A DNA stretch of 64,000 nucleotides. It comes from Phytopythium helicoides. Taxonomy: Eukaryota > Oomycota > Peronosporomycetes > Pythiales > Pythiaceae. The notes under the pieces are model-generated. The model was not told the DNA's origin, did not search any database, and saw only the letters and a program-made list of their open reading frames with translations. The stretch spans positions 1,200,001 through 1,264,000 of the forward strand of contig JANFNE010000006.1 in assembly GCA_024867545.1 (NCBI GenBank). Direction: 5' to 3'. The translations under genes and the position numbers were made by a program. Position 1 is the stretch's first letter. Each line of letters opens with the position of its first letter. Below, in pieces: positions 9,424-19,533 of the stretch.

Positions 9424-12400
9424 ACCAGATCTTGCCAGCAGTCTTCAGCGGAGTGGCTTGTACGGCCGCATTTTGGGCACGCAGCTCTCGAGGGCGACAT
9501 TGGGTTGGGACGCTGGCTGGAGCGGGGTGAATTTCCGGTGTATCCGTTGTTCCTCAAGGGGTAATTGGTACCCCGAGTACTAGACGGATTCCCTTGAGCT
9601 GCATAGGCATATCCCTCACCCCCGTCCTCTGGAGCCTGGTCCTCGAAGTCCTCTCTTCCGCTGGCCTCCTCTGCCCAATACGTCCTGGCGGCGGTCTCCT
9701 TAGGGCGGTATCGCCCCGTGACAGCGTCTGCAGGCTTCTTGAACTGCACCGACTTAGCAGAGTCCTTCCGGTAGAGCGCATCCACTTCGTTGTCGTCTTC
9801 ACCCTCTGTCACCTCCTGAAACATCTTCAGCGTCTCTTCAAACTCCTTCATGGAGAAGAAGGCACGACCTGCAAGGTTGTACCTCACGGTCTTATCGTTG
9901 ACGCGCTGTAGGAAGCGTCGGATGTGCTTCTGACGAGTCTCTGGAGACGTAGTGTCCACCTTCGCCTTAGCCGCTGCCGCATTCAGCCTCCAGAGAAAAT
10001 GCAGGGGCTTCTCGTTGCGGCGGGGCGTCATGTCCATGTATCGCTCTAGGACGGTGTCTGACGACTTGCAGAACTGCTCCACAAAGGCTTTTGAGACCTT
10101 CTTCCACGAGGTCTGCGTTGCAGAGTCCAGCTGCTGGTGCCACGCTGTTGAGCTTCCTTCGAGCCACCTCGGGAGTTGCTTGGCCTTCTCTTCCGGAGTC
10201 CACATGCACGCGTCTGCAGAATAGCTGAACTGGGTCCACCACTTGCGTCGCTCCTCAAGCGTCCCTGTGCCGTCGAAGCACGGGATCGAGTTGTACGGCA
10301 TCATCATCCTGAAACCTGCCACAGGAGCGACGGTAGCGGCTGCAGAGGCGGCTTGAAGGGGGAAACCTTGTGGGGGTCCACCTCCTGAGGGAGGAATTCC
10401 ACCAGGGAATCCGCTGGAGCCTCCGTTGCCACTATCTGGCCTTCGACCTCCTCCGGAGCTTCCGGGCCATCCTCCAAAGCCTCTGGACCCTCCGCTGCCT
10501 CCAGGTGGGATGCTTGATGATCCCCTGCCGGAATAGCCGAAAGGAGCGGATCCTGAGCCTGGGGGAACATACCCTGAGGCTGCAGGCGCCTGTCCCGTGG
10601 CGAATGATGCTGAGGGGATTGCGGCAGACCTTGAGGGGCCGAACTGCAGAGGCAAAGCCGATCTGCTGAGGCTGCTTGTGAAGCTTGGTACTGGAGGGCG
10701 GAACGCGGGAGCTGCTGCTTGTAGGGGTTGGAAGGGCGCTGCGGGGGCCGCTGCAGAAGCTGCAGAGGCAGCCGTCGCCGCTGTAGCCATAGCTGTAGAG
10801 ACAGCTGTAGACACCGCTGCAGACGGGTTCGGTACCGTCAGTGGCGGGCTCCCTTGAGGCATTCCACCAGAGGCTGGAGAGGTTACTCGAGCCTGCTGTA
10901 GCGCTCGCTGCAGCTGCAGTACTTGCTGCTGCAGCGCTTCCCGCTCGCGGTCTTCCTTCTGCTTCTCGAGGGCTCGCTTCTGTTGGTTTCGGACTTGCTG
11001 CTGCTGCTGATCCGTAAGGAGGCGATCCATCTGCTCTTGAACCTGGGTCATCTGCTGAGCATACTGCTGCTGCTGTTGATGCTGGAGCTTCTGGAGCTGG
11101 TCTCGGAAGTCTGCTGCTTCTGCTGCACGGGTGGCAGCCAACTGCTTCTGGTCCTCTTCGTACTGAAGTCCCACTTGACGCTTGAACTCCTCCAGAGCCT
11201 CGGCTTTCGCTTGCCTCTCCTTCAGGACGCTCTCCTGGAGAAGCTGCTGGAACTGCTGGTTCTCCGCGGCTCTTTCTGCCTGCAGACGCTGTTGCTGCTC
11301 GGACCACGCTTGTTGCTGCCTCTGGAGCTCCTCAAGATGCGTTTGCTGCATTGCGGCTAGCATCTGCTGCACCGCCGCGCTCCGCAGAGGATCGGTGGCC
11401 ATGTTGGCATCTGGAGCTTCCTCCATGACAGGAGAGCCTCTGGAGGACTCCCGTGAGGAGGGGGACACCCTGCTGGGGCTTGGCGTGTGGGGCAGCGTAG
11501 GCAGCACGGTTGGCTTAAGCGTAGACTCGAGGTGTTGCTCGGTCATCCACAGGCCTTGGATTGCAGTCTGCGGCAGTATCGTCTGAGGCGCCCCGTGGGC
11601 CATCATGACGGCGGGTCCGGGGATCATCGCTGCAGGGAAACTTGCAACGGCACCACCCTCCTCAGACATCTCGTGGTTCCCTGACCCAGCCGACTGGTTC
11701 AGACTCTCTGAAGACGCATTGGAGCCATACCCCACAGGGAGAGACAACTCCGAGCCTGGGACGAAGGCCATCCTCTGCTGTCGCTTGTACGGGACGGCAA
11801 CTCCTGAGCCGCTTGACGAGCTCCCCTGAAAGGGAACGCTGACGGAGCGTACACGAAGGTGTAGCTCGGGCGTTAGGTGTTCTGAGGCACCCTCCAGCAT
11901 CATGATGTCCCCTTCAAGGTCGACGTTCTCCATAATGACGTCTTCAACGTCTTCAGCGTGCAGGAACGGTTGCTCCACAGCCTGGAGCATGCATGGCACG
12001 TCTCCGGCGATCGTTCGCCACCTCTCCACGATGGGGCGGATAGCTGCAAGCACCTCTTGTACCTCTTGACGCACAACATGCTCAGGAACGGTGTTGACTT
12101 CAGGGTGCGCGTACCACTCAGGCGCGAGGTTGAAAAACTCGTACCCGGCTTCCTGTAGGGCGGTCTGTAGGACCGCCACGCACTCTGCAGCACCAAAACC
12201 GTTCAGAGGCACCGTGAACGCGTACATGTCCGTGTGGACGGGCAGGCAGACATGCCGAACCCTGAGGATTGCCAGAAAGGCCGCTTCCCGCGTCTCCTCA
12301 ATGCGCCGACGTAAATACGCGTCCGCCCGAAGTCCTTGGGCACACCACTCGAGCATCGCCTCTGCAGGCAGGGCCGGAGGGTACGCTGGATCTGGAGGGC

Positions 12401-12971
12401 AGTGAAGTCCGCGGCGACAGCTCTGCCAGTGGGTCTTCTGGGTCTCAACGTACACAGCCACGTCGGCTTCTCGCACCTCTGCAAGAGGCACGTACTCCAG
12501 CCGCAGGCGAGGGCTCGGGGGCACCTGAACGGGTATTCCCCATGCCCAATGCGGGTCTCCGTAGAAAACCGCAGACCTCCCTAGGCCGGCGACGACAGGA
12601 TCGAGCAGCAGCGGGCTTCCGGTGACAGAGGCTTCTCCTCCCGAGGTCGTGGGCGCCCCGTGGGGCACCAAAGCCGATTCGGGCACATCTGCAGGGCTCG
12701 GAAAGCCCGCTGCAGCCGAGGTTGCCTCAGTCGCGCCTTCTGCTGACATGAACGCGTCGGTAGCCGTCTCCGCAGCCAGCGGAGCGTCCTCTGACGCTGG
12801 AGCGGGGGATGGAAGTGCCCGAGGCACGCGCTCCTTGGGGCTTCGAGTCTTCTTGGGCTTGCCGCGCTTCCTCTTCGCGGCTTCAGCTTGCTCCTGAGGC
12901 GCAGTCGACTCTTGACTTCTCTGCGCTTCGCTCTGTAGCTCCCCACGCTCATTGACTCCCGATCCGGGCAT
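9210..12971 (-). CDS. gag: Gypsy-1 Gag polyprotein
   Basis: A single long frame of about 1250 residues. The ATG at 12971 is just inside the LTR; the same frame extends to an ATG at 13004 inside the LTR, so the start is not certain. Order: a Pro/Ala/Glu-rich N-terminus, a long Gln/Glu-rich coiled coil (about 11340-10900, with runs of Q), an Ala/Ser/Gly/Pro-rich linker, a retrotrans-gag capsid region (…FDGTGTLEERRKWWTQFSYSAD…), and three Cys-rich zinc knuckles at the C-terminus (CPKCGRTSHSAEDC, CETCGDRGHPTERC, CPICGEAHSGRC). It would form virus-like particles and bind element RNA. No frameshift or stop interrupts it, although pol is deleted, so the element may be mobilised in trans. Confidence 0.9.
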   Translation of the reverse strand: MPGSGVNERGELQSEAQRSQESTAPQEQAEAAKRKRGKPKKTRSPKERVPRALPSPAPASEDAPLAAETATDAFMSAEGATEATSAAAGFPSPADVPESALVPHGAPTTSGGEASVTGSPLLLDPVVAGLGRSAVFYGDPHWAWGIPVQVPPSPRLRLEYVPLAEVREADVAVYVETQKTHWQSCRRGLHCPPDPAYPPALPAEAMLEWCAQGLRADAYLRRRIEETREAAFLAILRVRHVCLPVHTDMYAFTVPLNGFGAAECVAVLQTALQEAGYEFFNLAPEWYAHPEVNTVPEHVVRQEVQEVLAAIRPIVERWRTIAGDVPCMLQAVEQPFLHAEDVEDVIMENVDLEGDIMMLEGASEHLTPELHLRVRSVSVPFQGSSSSGSGVAVPYKRQQRMAFVPGSELSLPVGYGSNASSESLNQSAGSGNHEMSEEGGAVASFPAAMIPGPAVMMAHGAPQTILPQTAIQGLWMTEQHLESTLKPTVLPTLPHTPSPSRVSPSSRESSRGSPVMEEAPDANMATDPLRSAAVQQMLAAMQQTHLEELQRQQQAWSEQQQRLQAERAAENQQFQQLLQESVLKERQAKAEALEEFKRQVGLQYEEDQKQLAATRAAEAADFRDQLQKLQHQQQQQYAQQMTQVQEQMDRLLTDQQQQQVRNQQKRALEKQKEDREREALQQQVLQLQRALQQARVTSPASGGMPQGSPPLTVPNPSAAVSTAVSTAMATAATAASAASAAAPAAPFQPLQAAAPAFRPPVPSFTSSLSRSALPLQFGPSRSAAIPSASFATGQAPAASGYVPPGSGSAPFGYSGRGSSSIPPGGSGGSRGFGGWPGSSGGGRRPDSGNGGSSGFPGGIPPSGGGPPQGFPLQAASAAATVAPVAGFRMMMPYNSIPCFDGTGTLEERRKWWTQFSYSADACMWTPEEKAKQLPRWLEGSSTAWHQQLDSATQTSWKKVSKAFVEQFCKSSDTVLERYMDMTPRRNEKPLHFLWRLNAAAAKAKVDTTSPETRQKHIRRFLQRVNDKTVRYNLAGRAFFSMKEFEETLKMFQEVTEGEDDNEVDALYRKDSAKSVQFKKPADAVTGRYRPKETAARTYWAEEASGREDFEDQAPEDGGEGYAYAAQGNPSSTRGTNYPLRNNGYTGNSPRSSQRPNPMSPSRAACPKCGRTSHSAEDCWQDLVCETCGDRGHPTERCYRKPLACPICGEAHSGRCPLLKDFFTWIKEKSSSASPTDKPQPPKTLPSVNSPSLN

Positions 12972-12981
12972 GCGCACCAGT

Positions 12982-13981
12982 TGTGATGCGGCGCCGGAGC
13001 TCATGACCACTCACAGCCGCCGCGAGGCGAGCTGGAGGGTGGACGGTAGGCGGTGTGCGGCGACTCGAGGGGTTGATCCCTCGAGCGCGCTCCCGCGACG
13101 GATCCCGGTGCCTCTCCTGAGAAAGAGAAGGCTCCCTTCACCGCCTGGCAGTACCGGAGCGTTGTGATCCCCGTAAAAACCGTCCGGGAGATCGGGAGTC
13201 CTAAACGAGCGCGTGTAGAGCTCGAGCGGTTGGTGCAGGCGCGGTTCTTCGCGTACCTGCTGAACGACAAACAATATTAGTACACACACAAGGCTCCTCT
13301 AGCTGGTTTCAGCTAGGGAGCCCTCAGGCGGATGAATACACTCTACGGAGACTCCGCTGGATCTCCGTGAGGGGCTGACCGCTCCACTAACGCGGTTCAG
13401 CCTACGGGGGGGGGGGGGGGTCTCTTGACCTCTTTTGGGGGCTCTCTTGGCCTCTTCTTCTTCTTACAATATGGAGTCGGTTATCCCACTAGACGTATCG
13501 CCACACACTAAGGCAAACGTCCAGCAGGGCCGAGAATATGGAATCAATATGCACGTGAACGCGTTGTGAGCGCGGGCACGTACCTTATCGAGCTTGGGTT
13601 GACGGGGGAATGCACGCGATGACCTCTCCAGACTCTCCGGGGTCGAAAACCCCAGAGGAGCTGGTCTCCTTGACGCGCGCGGTTGAGGGAGAAAGCGGAA
13701 GTCTGTATTGGTTGTTTAGTAGTCTTTCCTACCTCTGATCCTTAATACTTGCCACTCCACAGATAGAGGGATGATTTTTGAACCTACGGAGCTGCCCCGA
13801 TTTCTACAGAGACTGGCTCCCTTTGAACCCATCCACTGGTACCCTTTTTTGGGTACAGCGGTCACTGCCCAGGGGGAATCCCCCCTAGGGCACTATCACG
13901 AGCGTATATTTGGAGTGTCCTACACTACAGAGACCCGGCGTCTGTGACATGTGCCACAATTTCCGCGCGCACTTCATCACA
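12982..13981 (-). repeat. Gypsy-1 5' LTR (right)
   Basis: 1000 bp, TGTGATG…CATCACA. On the minus strand the LTR is followed after one base by TGGTGCGCATGCCC, the likely primer-binding site (complement of a tRNA 3' end ...GCACCA). Its plus-strand ORF (ATG at 13949) runs out of the LTR in frame into the piggyBac transposase. Confidence 0.95.
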
Positions 13982-13985
13982 CCGG

Positions 13986-16900
13986 CACCTGTCCGCCCTC
14001 CACCGATGGGTAAGGCTGCTGCATACGCTGCCGTGAGAGAGAAGGAGGATCGTGTTGCGCAGGCAGCACAAGCAAGGTCCGTATCGACCCAGAAGCGACC
14101 GGCAGCGAGTCTTACGGCGCAACCGCAAGCGAAGAAGCAGAAGGCTCCAAGTCAACGAGCGATCAAGAAGGCAGAAGCGGTGGAGAAAGCGGCGAAGAAG
14201 GCAGCGGAGGATGAGGCACGACTCGAGCGGATTGCAGACGCGGAGTCATCTGGTTCCGCGATGGTCGACAGCACCCGCGAGCGTCTGGCTGCAGACAAAG
14301 CACAGAAGGCAGCACTACGCAAGACCCCGCCCAAGAAGACTCCGCCTAAGAAGAAGATCATGAAGAGTCCCAGTACTAACGACAAGCGGTACGTTGATGT
14401 GATTGCGTTTGGAGCTTCCATGATCTGCTAATGCTGCGTATTTGCCAGATCTGACGAGACGACGACGAAAATGTAAGTCGTCAACAGTTACACCATGATG
14501 CACTATACAACATGTTGACACTTACATCATGTTGTACATTGCACACAGCAATTTCGATGAGCTCGAAAGCGATGACGATGTGAATATTGTTCAAGAAGGA
14601 GAGCAATTTGCTAACCAGTATGATGCACTCTCCTCGGATGGGGATGAGTCTGTGTCCGGAGGATCTGACCTTGATTTAGGAGACTTTGAGCAGTCAGAAG
14701 ACCAGAGCGATGATGATAATGACGATTCTGACAGTGAAGACGGGTTCGAGTGCGATGAAGATGAATTAGTGGAGCAAACGGACCTCACAGCGATTGCCAG
14801 GAATGTGGAGTATATGCGTGCACTTGGATTGGGAGGGTGGAGAACCATGACAAAGGACGGCCCGCGGTATCCTGGTCTGATTGAAGCCAACTCTGGACCA
14901 ACCCAAGAGGTCCTCGCCATGGCAGACTCTCCCCTCGATCTTTTCTTCTTTTTTATGCCCAAGAAGCTGTGGAAAAAGACAGCAGACGAGTCGACCAAGT
15001 ACCACCGACAGAATATTGAGCGGCGAGTTGAGAAAATGTACGAGCAGCAACCTGAGCCAAAGAAGAAAACCAAGCAGCAACTTCAAGCGCAGGAAGCGAG
15101 GAAGCCGGACGTTCGTCCCCATGAGATTTTGCGATGTATTGGACTGCTGATTGCGAGGATGCTGAACCCCCAGCGTCGGCATTTCTACGATCATTGGGCA
15201 ACAACCTCTGTTGGAGCAGTCGCGCCCGGAACATTTGGGCGCTTTATGGCTCGTAACCGGTTCTCTTTCGTGATGCAGAACCTTCACTTTACCAACAACA
15301 GTGACCCTCGTTCACTCACAGATCGATCGTGGAAGGTGCGCAGTGTGGTGGACACCTTGCAGCACACTTTCCGGAAGGGGTACGACACACCTAGTGTTAT
15401 TGCTTTTGACGAGGGGATGATTCCGAACCGCAGCCGCTACAATCCCACGCGACAATACCTGAAGGACAAGCCGCACAAGTGGGGCACAAAGCTCTACATG
15501 ACTTGCTGCGCGCACACTGCCTATCGCATTCGGTACGTGGTGGGTACTGCATGCGCTTCTAACTTTTTCCCGGTCACCTCCTTCCGGAGGTGGCCGGTTT
15601 TTTTTTTGGTTCTCTAAGTCTTCATGTTGTATATGACTCCATCTCTGTTGACACTTTTTGCTGTATGTGTCATCCAGGATTGAGATTTACTGTGGCAAGA
15701 ATCAATCCGAAGACGAGCTAGGAAACCCTCTACCCGAATCAGCTGATCCTAAAGCTGGCCCTGAAGCTGTCATGAGGAATCTGCGTGCGGTGTTGCCAAA
15801 GAAAGAGGATGGTGTCTTTCATGCTGTTGTTACCGATCGATTTTACACCTCTTTGCAGCTTGCCTTTCAGCTACTTCAACGCAACGTCTACTTCGTTGGG
15901 ACTTGCCAAACCAATCGACTGGGATTCCCACTCATTCTCAAGCCAAAGAAAAAGGTTTCGAGAAGGTCGAAGAGCATTCCTCGAGGTGAAACACAAGTTG
16001 TCGAGACACCACTCTGCTCCGAGATGCGAATGCTGGTATGGTGGGACAACAAGCCGGTATACTTCTCTCTACTGGCGCATCGACGGCGACGGAGACATGC
16101 GGTGCGGTGTGCATATCTTGCTGTTGTTTGGATGTCTATCTCGGCTAACCACTTCGTGTAGAACGCAGACTACGTGGTGGGTCCAAATTGGTAGTCCCAT
16201 GTCCAGCAGCTATGCGCGATTATCATCGCTGGATGGGTGGTGTTGATATACACGACCAACTTCGGCTCCAGAGATACTCGCTGCAGCTTCAAGTCCGGTT
16301 CAAGAAGTACTACAAGGCAATCTTCCTCGGTCTGGTTGACATTGCGCTAGTGAATGCGTACATAGTCTACCGAGCAGCTCGAGCCGCGAGAGGAGAGATC
16401 GCCCCGCACAGGTCGTTCTTCCAAGAGTTGCAAGGCCAGCTGCTGGAGTTGACGGAAGAAAACTTTCGCGAAGAAAGTGTAAGTTCTTCATGCTGTATAT
16501 GTCAACATGCTGTATATGCCATCATGATGACACTGAGTTGTGGTGTATGTGTTGACAGCGGCGTTCATCACTTACACCTTCCTCGCAAGCTGTTGGGCGA
16601 GTCACGCCTGAGCACGAGCCAGTTGAGTGTGATGAGTTCCAGCAAATCAGCCCTAACGTCAGGCGTCGGCGGCAGCGACAGTGCAAAGTCTGCAGTATAT
16701 ACAAGACGTCAGTGGGGAAGCGGCAACAGACCAAGTATTATTGCGCTGAGTGCAGTCCCTCATCGACCAGCAGGTACGCCATCTTGCTTACGTGTTGAGT
16801 GGCGATGTTCTGACAAGCAGAATGCGTAGGATTTTCCTGTGCAACAAAGTGTGGCCGCACTTCAGTGGCAACACCATGACGTGCCATCAAATTTGGCACT

Positions 16901-17235
16901 TCAAGTGGAACTACGGGAAGAATCTGCCGAAGCCTCGCGCCGGTCGCGAGATCCAGCTTCGTGCCACGGCAGAGCAAGCGGTTGGTCCTGGAATTGTACA
17001 AGCGCGCAGAACACCTCAAGCGACGCCGGATCGAGATCAAGCAAGCGTAAGCGACGAAGATGATAGCGCAGAGGGAGAAGAGCAACTGAGTGGTGCCAGC
17101 AGCGAAGATGACGACGTCGAGGGCGACGGCAAGAGCAGTCGAGGAGGAAGCTCTGAAAATGGCGTCTCCGTTGGTGGCGCCGACAGTGGAGGTGAGGGCA
17201 TCGCTGAGGAAGGCAGCGCGCAACGTGGCGTTTAG
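13986..17235 (+). pseudogene. piggyBac-like transposase (main part, multi-exon, disrupted)
   Basis: A DDD-type transposase carrying a DDE_Tnp_1_7 domain. Exons: 13986-14388, 14449-14472, 14549-15532, 15678-about 16108, 16169-16478, 16559-16773, 16821-17235. Introns are GT-AG, 47-145 nt, and phases match. The first Asp is in AFDEGMIPNR (exon 3), the second in VVTDRFYTSL (exon 4), and the third in RWMGGVDIHDQL (exon 5); MLVWWDNKPVYF is also present. Exon 6 holds a C-terminal Cys-rich zinc-binding motif (CKVCSIYK…YYCAECS). The ends are acidic and basic low-complexity. Damage: Gypsy-1 splits exon 1, and a probable 2-nt CT expansion near 16063-16070 shifts exon 4 before its donor. A plain in-frame ATG at 14006 could still start a shortened protein. 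Confidence 0.85.
15570..15606 (+). repeat. Hairpin plus T-run inside piggyBac intron 3
   Basis: ccggtcacctcc and ggaggtggccgg (one mismatch) form a 12-bp stem with a 4-nt loop, followed by nine to ten T. It lies inside the 145-nt intron 15533-15677. Its role is unknown. Confidence 0.6.
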
Positions 17236-17593
17236 TTTGATTGCTGGAGGGTAATGCACTGTCGACGCTTACGTGCATCTGCATCTTTTGCTTGGTGAAC
17301 GCACTTTGACACCAGTGTATTGCAAAAATTGTGCTTGGTGCTCTGTCTCTTGATAAAAGGGCCATCAACCAACTCACGCATTGGGGTAACACATACAGCA
17401 TCAAGCAGTACCGTGGGAGACATATACAGCATCGGTGGCCAATCTTGTTGTATATGGTTTAGCTATGCACCAATCTCCATGTCGCGTTTTTCAGAGCCGT
17501 GCGCAGGCCCTATACAAAGTTTAAGTCATTGCACGGCATTAACATGTTGTATATACAACATGTTTGCAATGCCAAAAAAGTGGACAGATTCTG
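17236..17593. other. piggyBac 3' region with subterminal repeats
   Basis: This holds no gene. It contains several copies of the element's own word (acatacagcatc about 17390, catatacagcatc about 17418, gttgtatatgg about 17448) and ends with the right palindrome at 17541-17564. Confidence 0.65.
17541..17564. repeat. Right subterminal palindrome of the piggyBac element
   Basis: aacatgttgt followed by atatacaacatgtt is a perfect 24-bp palindrome, the counterpart of 2269-2288. Confidence 0.75.
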
Positions 17594-17625
17594 CGGTCAT
17601 GGGGGGGGGGGGGGGGGGGGGGGGG
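17594..17625 (-). repeat. piggyBac right terminal inverted repeat
   Basis: CGGTCAT followed by 25 G, then TTAA. This is the reverse complement of the left end apart from homopolymer length (25 against 12). Confidence 0.85.
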
Positions 17626-19144
17626 TTAATAGACGACTATGGCTTGAATGCAGACACCACTCCATCGTTATCTATTCTGCAAAACTTTGTCAGCAATTTC
17701 AAAACTTCAGAACTTAAGAACACTGATGAGGTTGCAGACATGATTGATCTTGCGCACAACGCACGTTACACGGCCGATTTGAGTGAGACTGTGCCATTCA
17801 CATTTGGATACAGCTTAGATGGCAATGGACTGCCTGATCTAGGAGACGGCAGCGATGAAGAACCGTTTTTGCTAGGCATTTCTAGCAAGAAACTTCTTAG
17901 AAATGCTGATCATGACGAGGACAGTTTTGTGTTTTACATGGATGCTACATTTAAGCTTAGCACGTGTGGCTTTCCTGTGTTCGTATGTGGAATTTCTGAT
18001 ATTCAACGCAAGTTTCACCCTGTCGCTTTTTTTATTACTTCACAACGAACTACGTGACTATACGACAGCTCTACAAGCATTGCAAGCCCAGTTTTGTGAG
18101 GTTGTTGGTCGGCCACTTAGAACGCGCTACTTCATGGCCGATGCCGAGGACGCACAAATCAATGCTTTCGAGGCGACAAAGTCGCAGAACCAATCTATGT
18201 AATGTGCTTTTTCCACGTTCTCGAGAACCAATCTATGTAATGTGCTTTTTCCACGTTCTCGAAAATGTCAAGAAACGCATGATTGGCCTCTCTGGGGTAG
18301 CTGTGTATCTGACTTATCGACATATTTACCAAATGCACTACAGCCGCAATTTTAATGAGTACGTTGTGTTTAAAGATGCTGCTTTAGCTGCTTGGGCACA
18401 ACATTCAGAGTTGTCGTCGTTCAAGACTTACTTTGAGCAGGAATGGTTGAATTCGCGATTTAACAAGTGGCAGTGCTTTTGGACTCCATCCGGTTTTGCG
18501 AAGACTAACAATCCAGTCGAAACGTTTAACGCAGCTATTAAACGTGATTACACACTTCGTGTTCGAATGAAGATGTGTGCACTCGGAGAAGCAATACTTA
18601 AGGTGACACGTCATAGATCTGTAACTGCTTCAGAGTTTGCTGATGTCCCTGCTCCTTCGAAGAAACTAATTGCACGGGCCAAAAAGCTAATTGACGCAAG
18701 CGGTTGATAGTTAGCCATGGATGACACGATGTACGGTTCTTGCTCGGTGAGCTCAACGCATCAAGGGATGTAGTTACTGTGCGCGGAGTTTTCAATTCCG
18801 AGCATCGTGCTGAAGACAAATCGGAGGCAGAGCGAAATAAACACAGGATGGAACGATGGGAAGAACCAACAGGTGGATGGTCTGTTGACGTTTCGAACAA
18901 CTCATGTCCATGCAGATCTTACTTCAAAGACAAATATTGCGTCCACATCATTGCAGCTCGTCACTCAAAGAAATTAGTCATTCCAGGATGGAAAGGATCT
19001 GGGCGTCGGTTCTACAACCGGCGTACTGCTAGTACTACAACCAGAGGTCGTGGTGGTGCCAGTGCGGAAAGTAGGCGCGGATCTGGACGAGGACGACGTG
19101 GTGGGCGACCGGCGCATGTATCCAGGGCGTTAAGCACGGAGTAG
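17626..19144 (+). pseudogene. MULE-A transposase, 3' part (several frameshifts)
   Basis: This continues the frame broken at 2214. The MULE catalytic domain is clear: FVFYMDATFKLSTCGFPVFV with the first Asp, RYFMADAEDAQINAF with the second, and the CFFHVLENVKKRM stretch with the Cys-x2-His of the family. A SWIM zinc finger (CPCRSYFKDKYCVHI) follows near the C-terminus, then an Arg/Gly-rich tail. Breaks: a shift near 18055; a 38-bp tandem duplication at 18187-18262 that shifts the frame again; and a stop at 18707 with the C-terminal frame resuming by 18740. It cannot encode an active enzyme. Confidence 0.88.
18187..18262. repeat. 38-bp perfect tandem duplication in MULE-A
   Basis: Two identical 38-bp copies (18187-18224 and 18225-18262), each starting gaaccaatctatgtaatgtg. 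38 is not a multiple of three, so the duplication shifts the transposase frame. Confidence 0.95.
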
Positions 19145-19160
19145 TTAGGATAAATATCCT

Positions 19161-19500
19161 AACTTCAACATATATGTGTACTCAGGCTGCTACACTAGTC
19201 AAAACACTTACTCTTCTAGATTCGTTCTAACAGAACGTTGGGAAACACAACTAAAAAGACATACCAAGTCGTTCTGGTGTTGAAACATGCGTAGTTGTAT
19301 TGCGCATAGTACCAGAGTTGGTGGTGTACTGTGTGGTTGCACTCAACTTCAACATGTACCTGTACTCTGGCTGCTACACTTGTCAAAAAACTTTCTCTTC
19401 TTGATACGTTCTAACAGAACGTTGGGAAACACAACTAGAAAGGCATACTTAGTCGTTCTGGTGTTAAATGTTTGCAAATGTCATTGCGCATAGTATTTGA
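19161..19500. repeat. 184-bp diverged tandem duplication
   Basis: Both copies start aacttcaaca (19161 and 19345) and contain cgttctaacagaacgttggg, itself an inverted repeat. They end near gcgcatagta. The copies differ at several sites. Together with 19145-19160 and 19501-19533 this fills the gap after the MULE-A transposase; no gene is seen. Confidence 0.85.
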
Positions 19501-19533
19501 AAGCAACCAAAATGATATTATGTATGTTAAGCA

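Larger units (their letters stand above)
2595..13981 (-). mobile_element. Gypsy-1: chromodomain-type LTR retrotransposon lacking RT/RH/INT core
   Basis: Two ~1-kb direct repeats (2595-3593, 12982-13981) start TGTGATG and end CATCACA, a 7-bp inverted repeat with the usual TG…CA. A 4-bp duplication, CCGG, flanks the whole element (2591-2594 and 13982-13985). The two LTRs differ only by one base in a G-run and one T/C (near 3347), so insertion looks recent. On the minus strand the order is LTR, gag, protease, a pol remnant with the integrase C-terminal region and chromodomain, then LTR. No reverse transcriptase, RNase H or integrase catalytic motif appears in any frame, so the element is non-autonomous. 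A plus-strand accessory ORF lies near the 3' LTR. Confidence 0.93.
2214..17629 (+). mobile_element. piggyBac-like DNA transposon (with TTAA duplication)
   Basis: TTAA flanks both sides (2214-2217 and 17626-17629), as piggyBac requires. The inverted ends read TTAA-C(n)-ATGACCG, with 12 C on the left and 25 G on the right. A perfect palindrome lies about 50-60 bp inside each end. The inner cargo is an intron-containing piggyBac transposase gene on the plus strand. Its first exon is split by Gypsy-1, so the original element was about 4 kb before that insertion. It sits inside the MULE-A transposase frame, and excision leaving one TTAA would restore that frame exactly. Confidence 0.9.

Noticed and set aside
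16107..16168. Alternative donor (16107) that would avoid a frameshift in piggyBac exon 4
   Set aside because: It keeps a frame open, but the residues before it (LLAHRRRRRHAVR) do not look like the family, whereas a 2-nt CT slip near 16066 followed by the 16109 donor does; this remains open.
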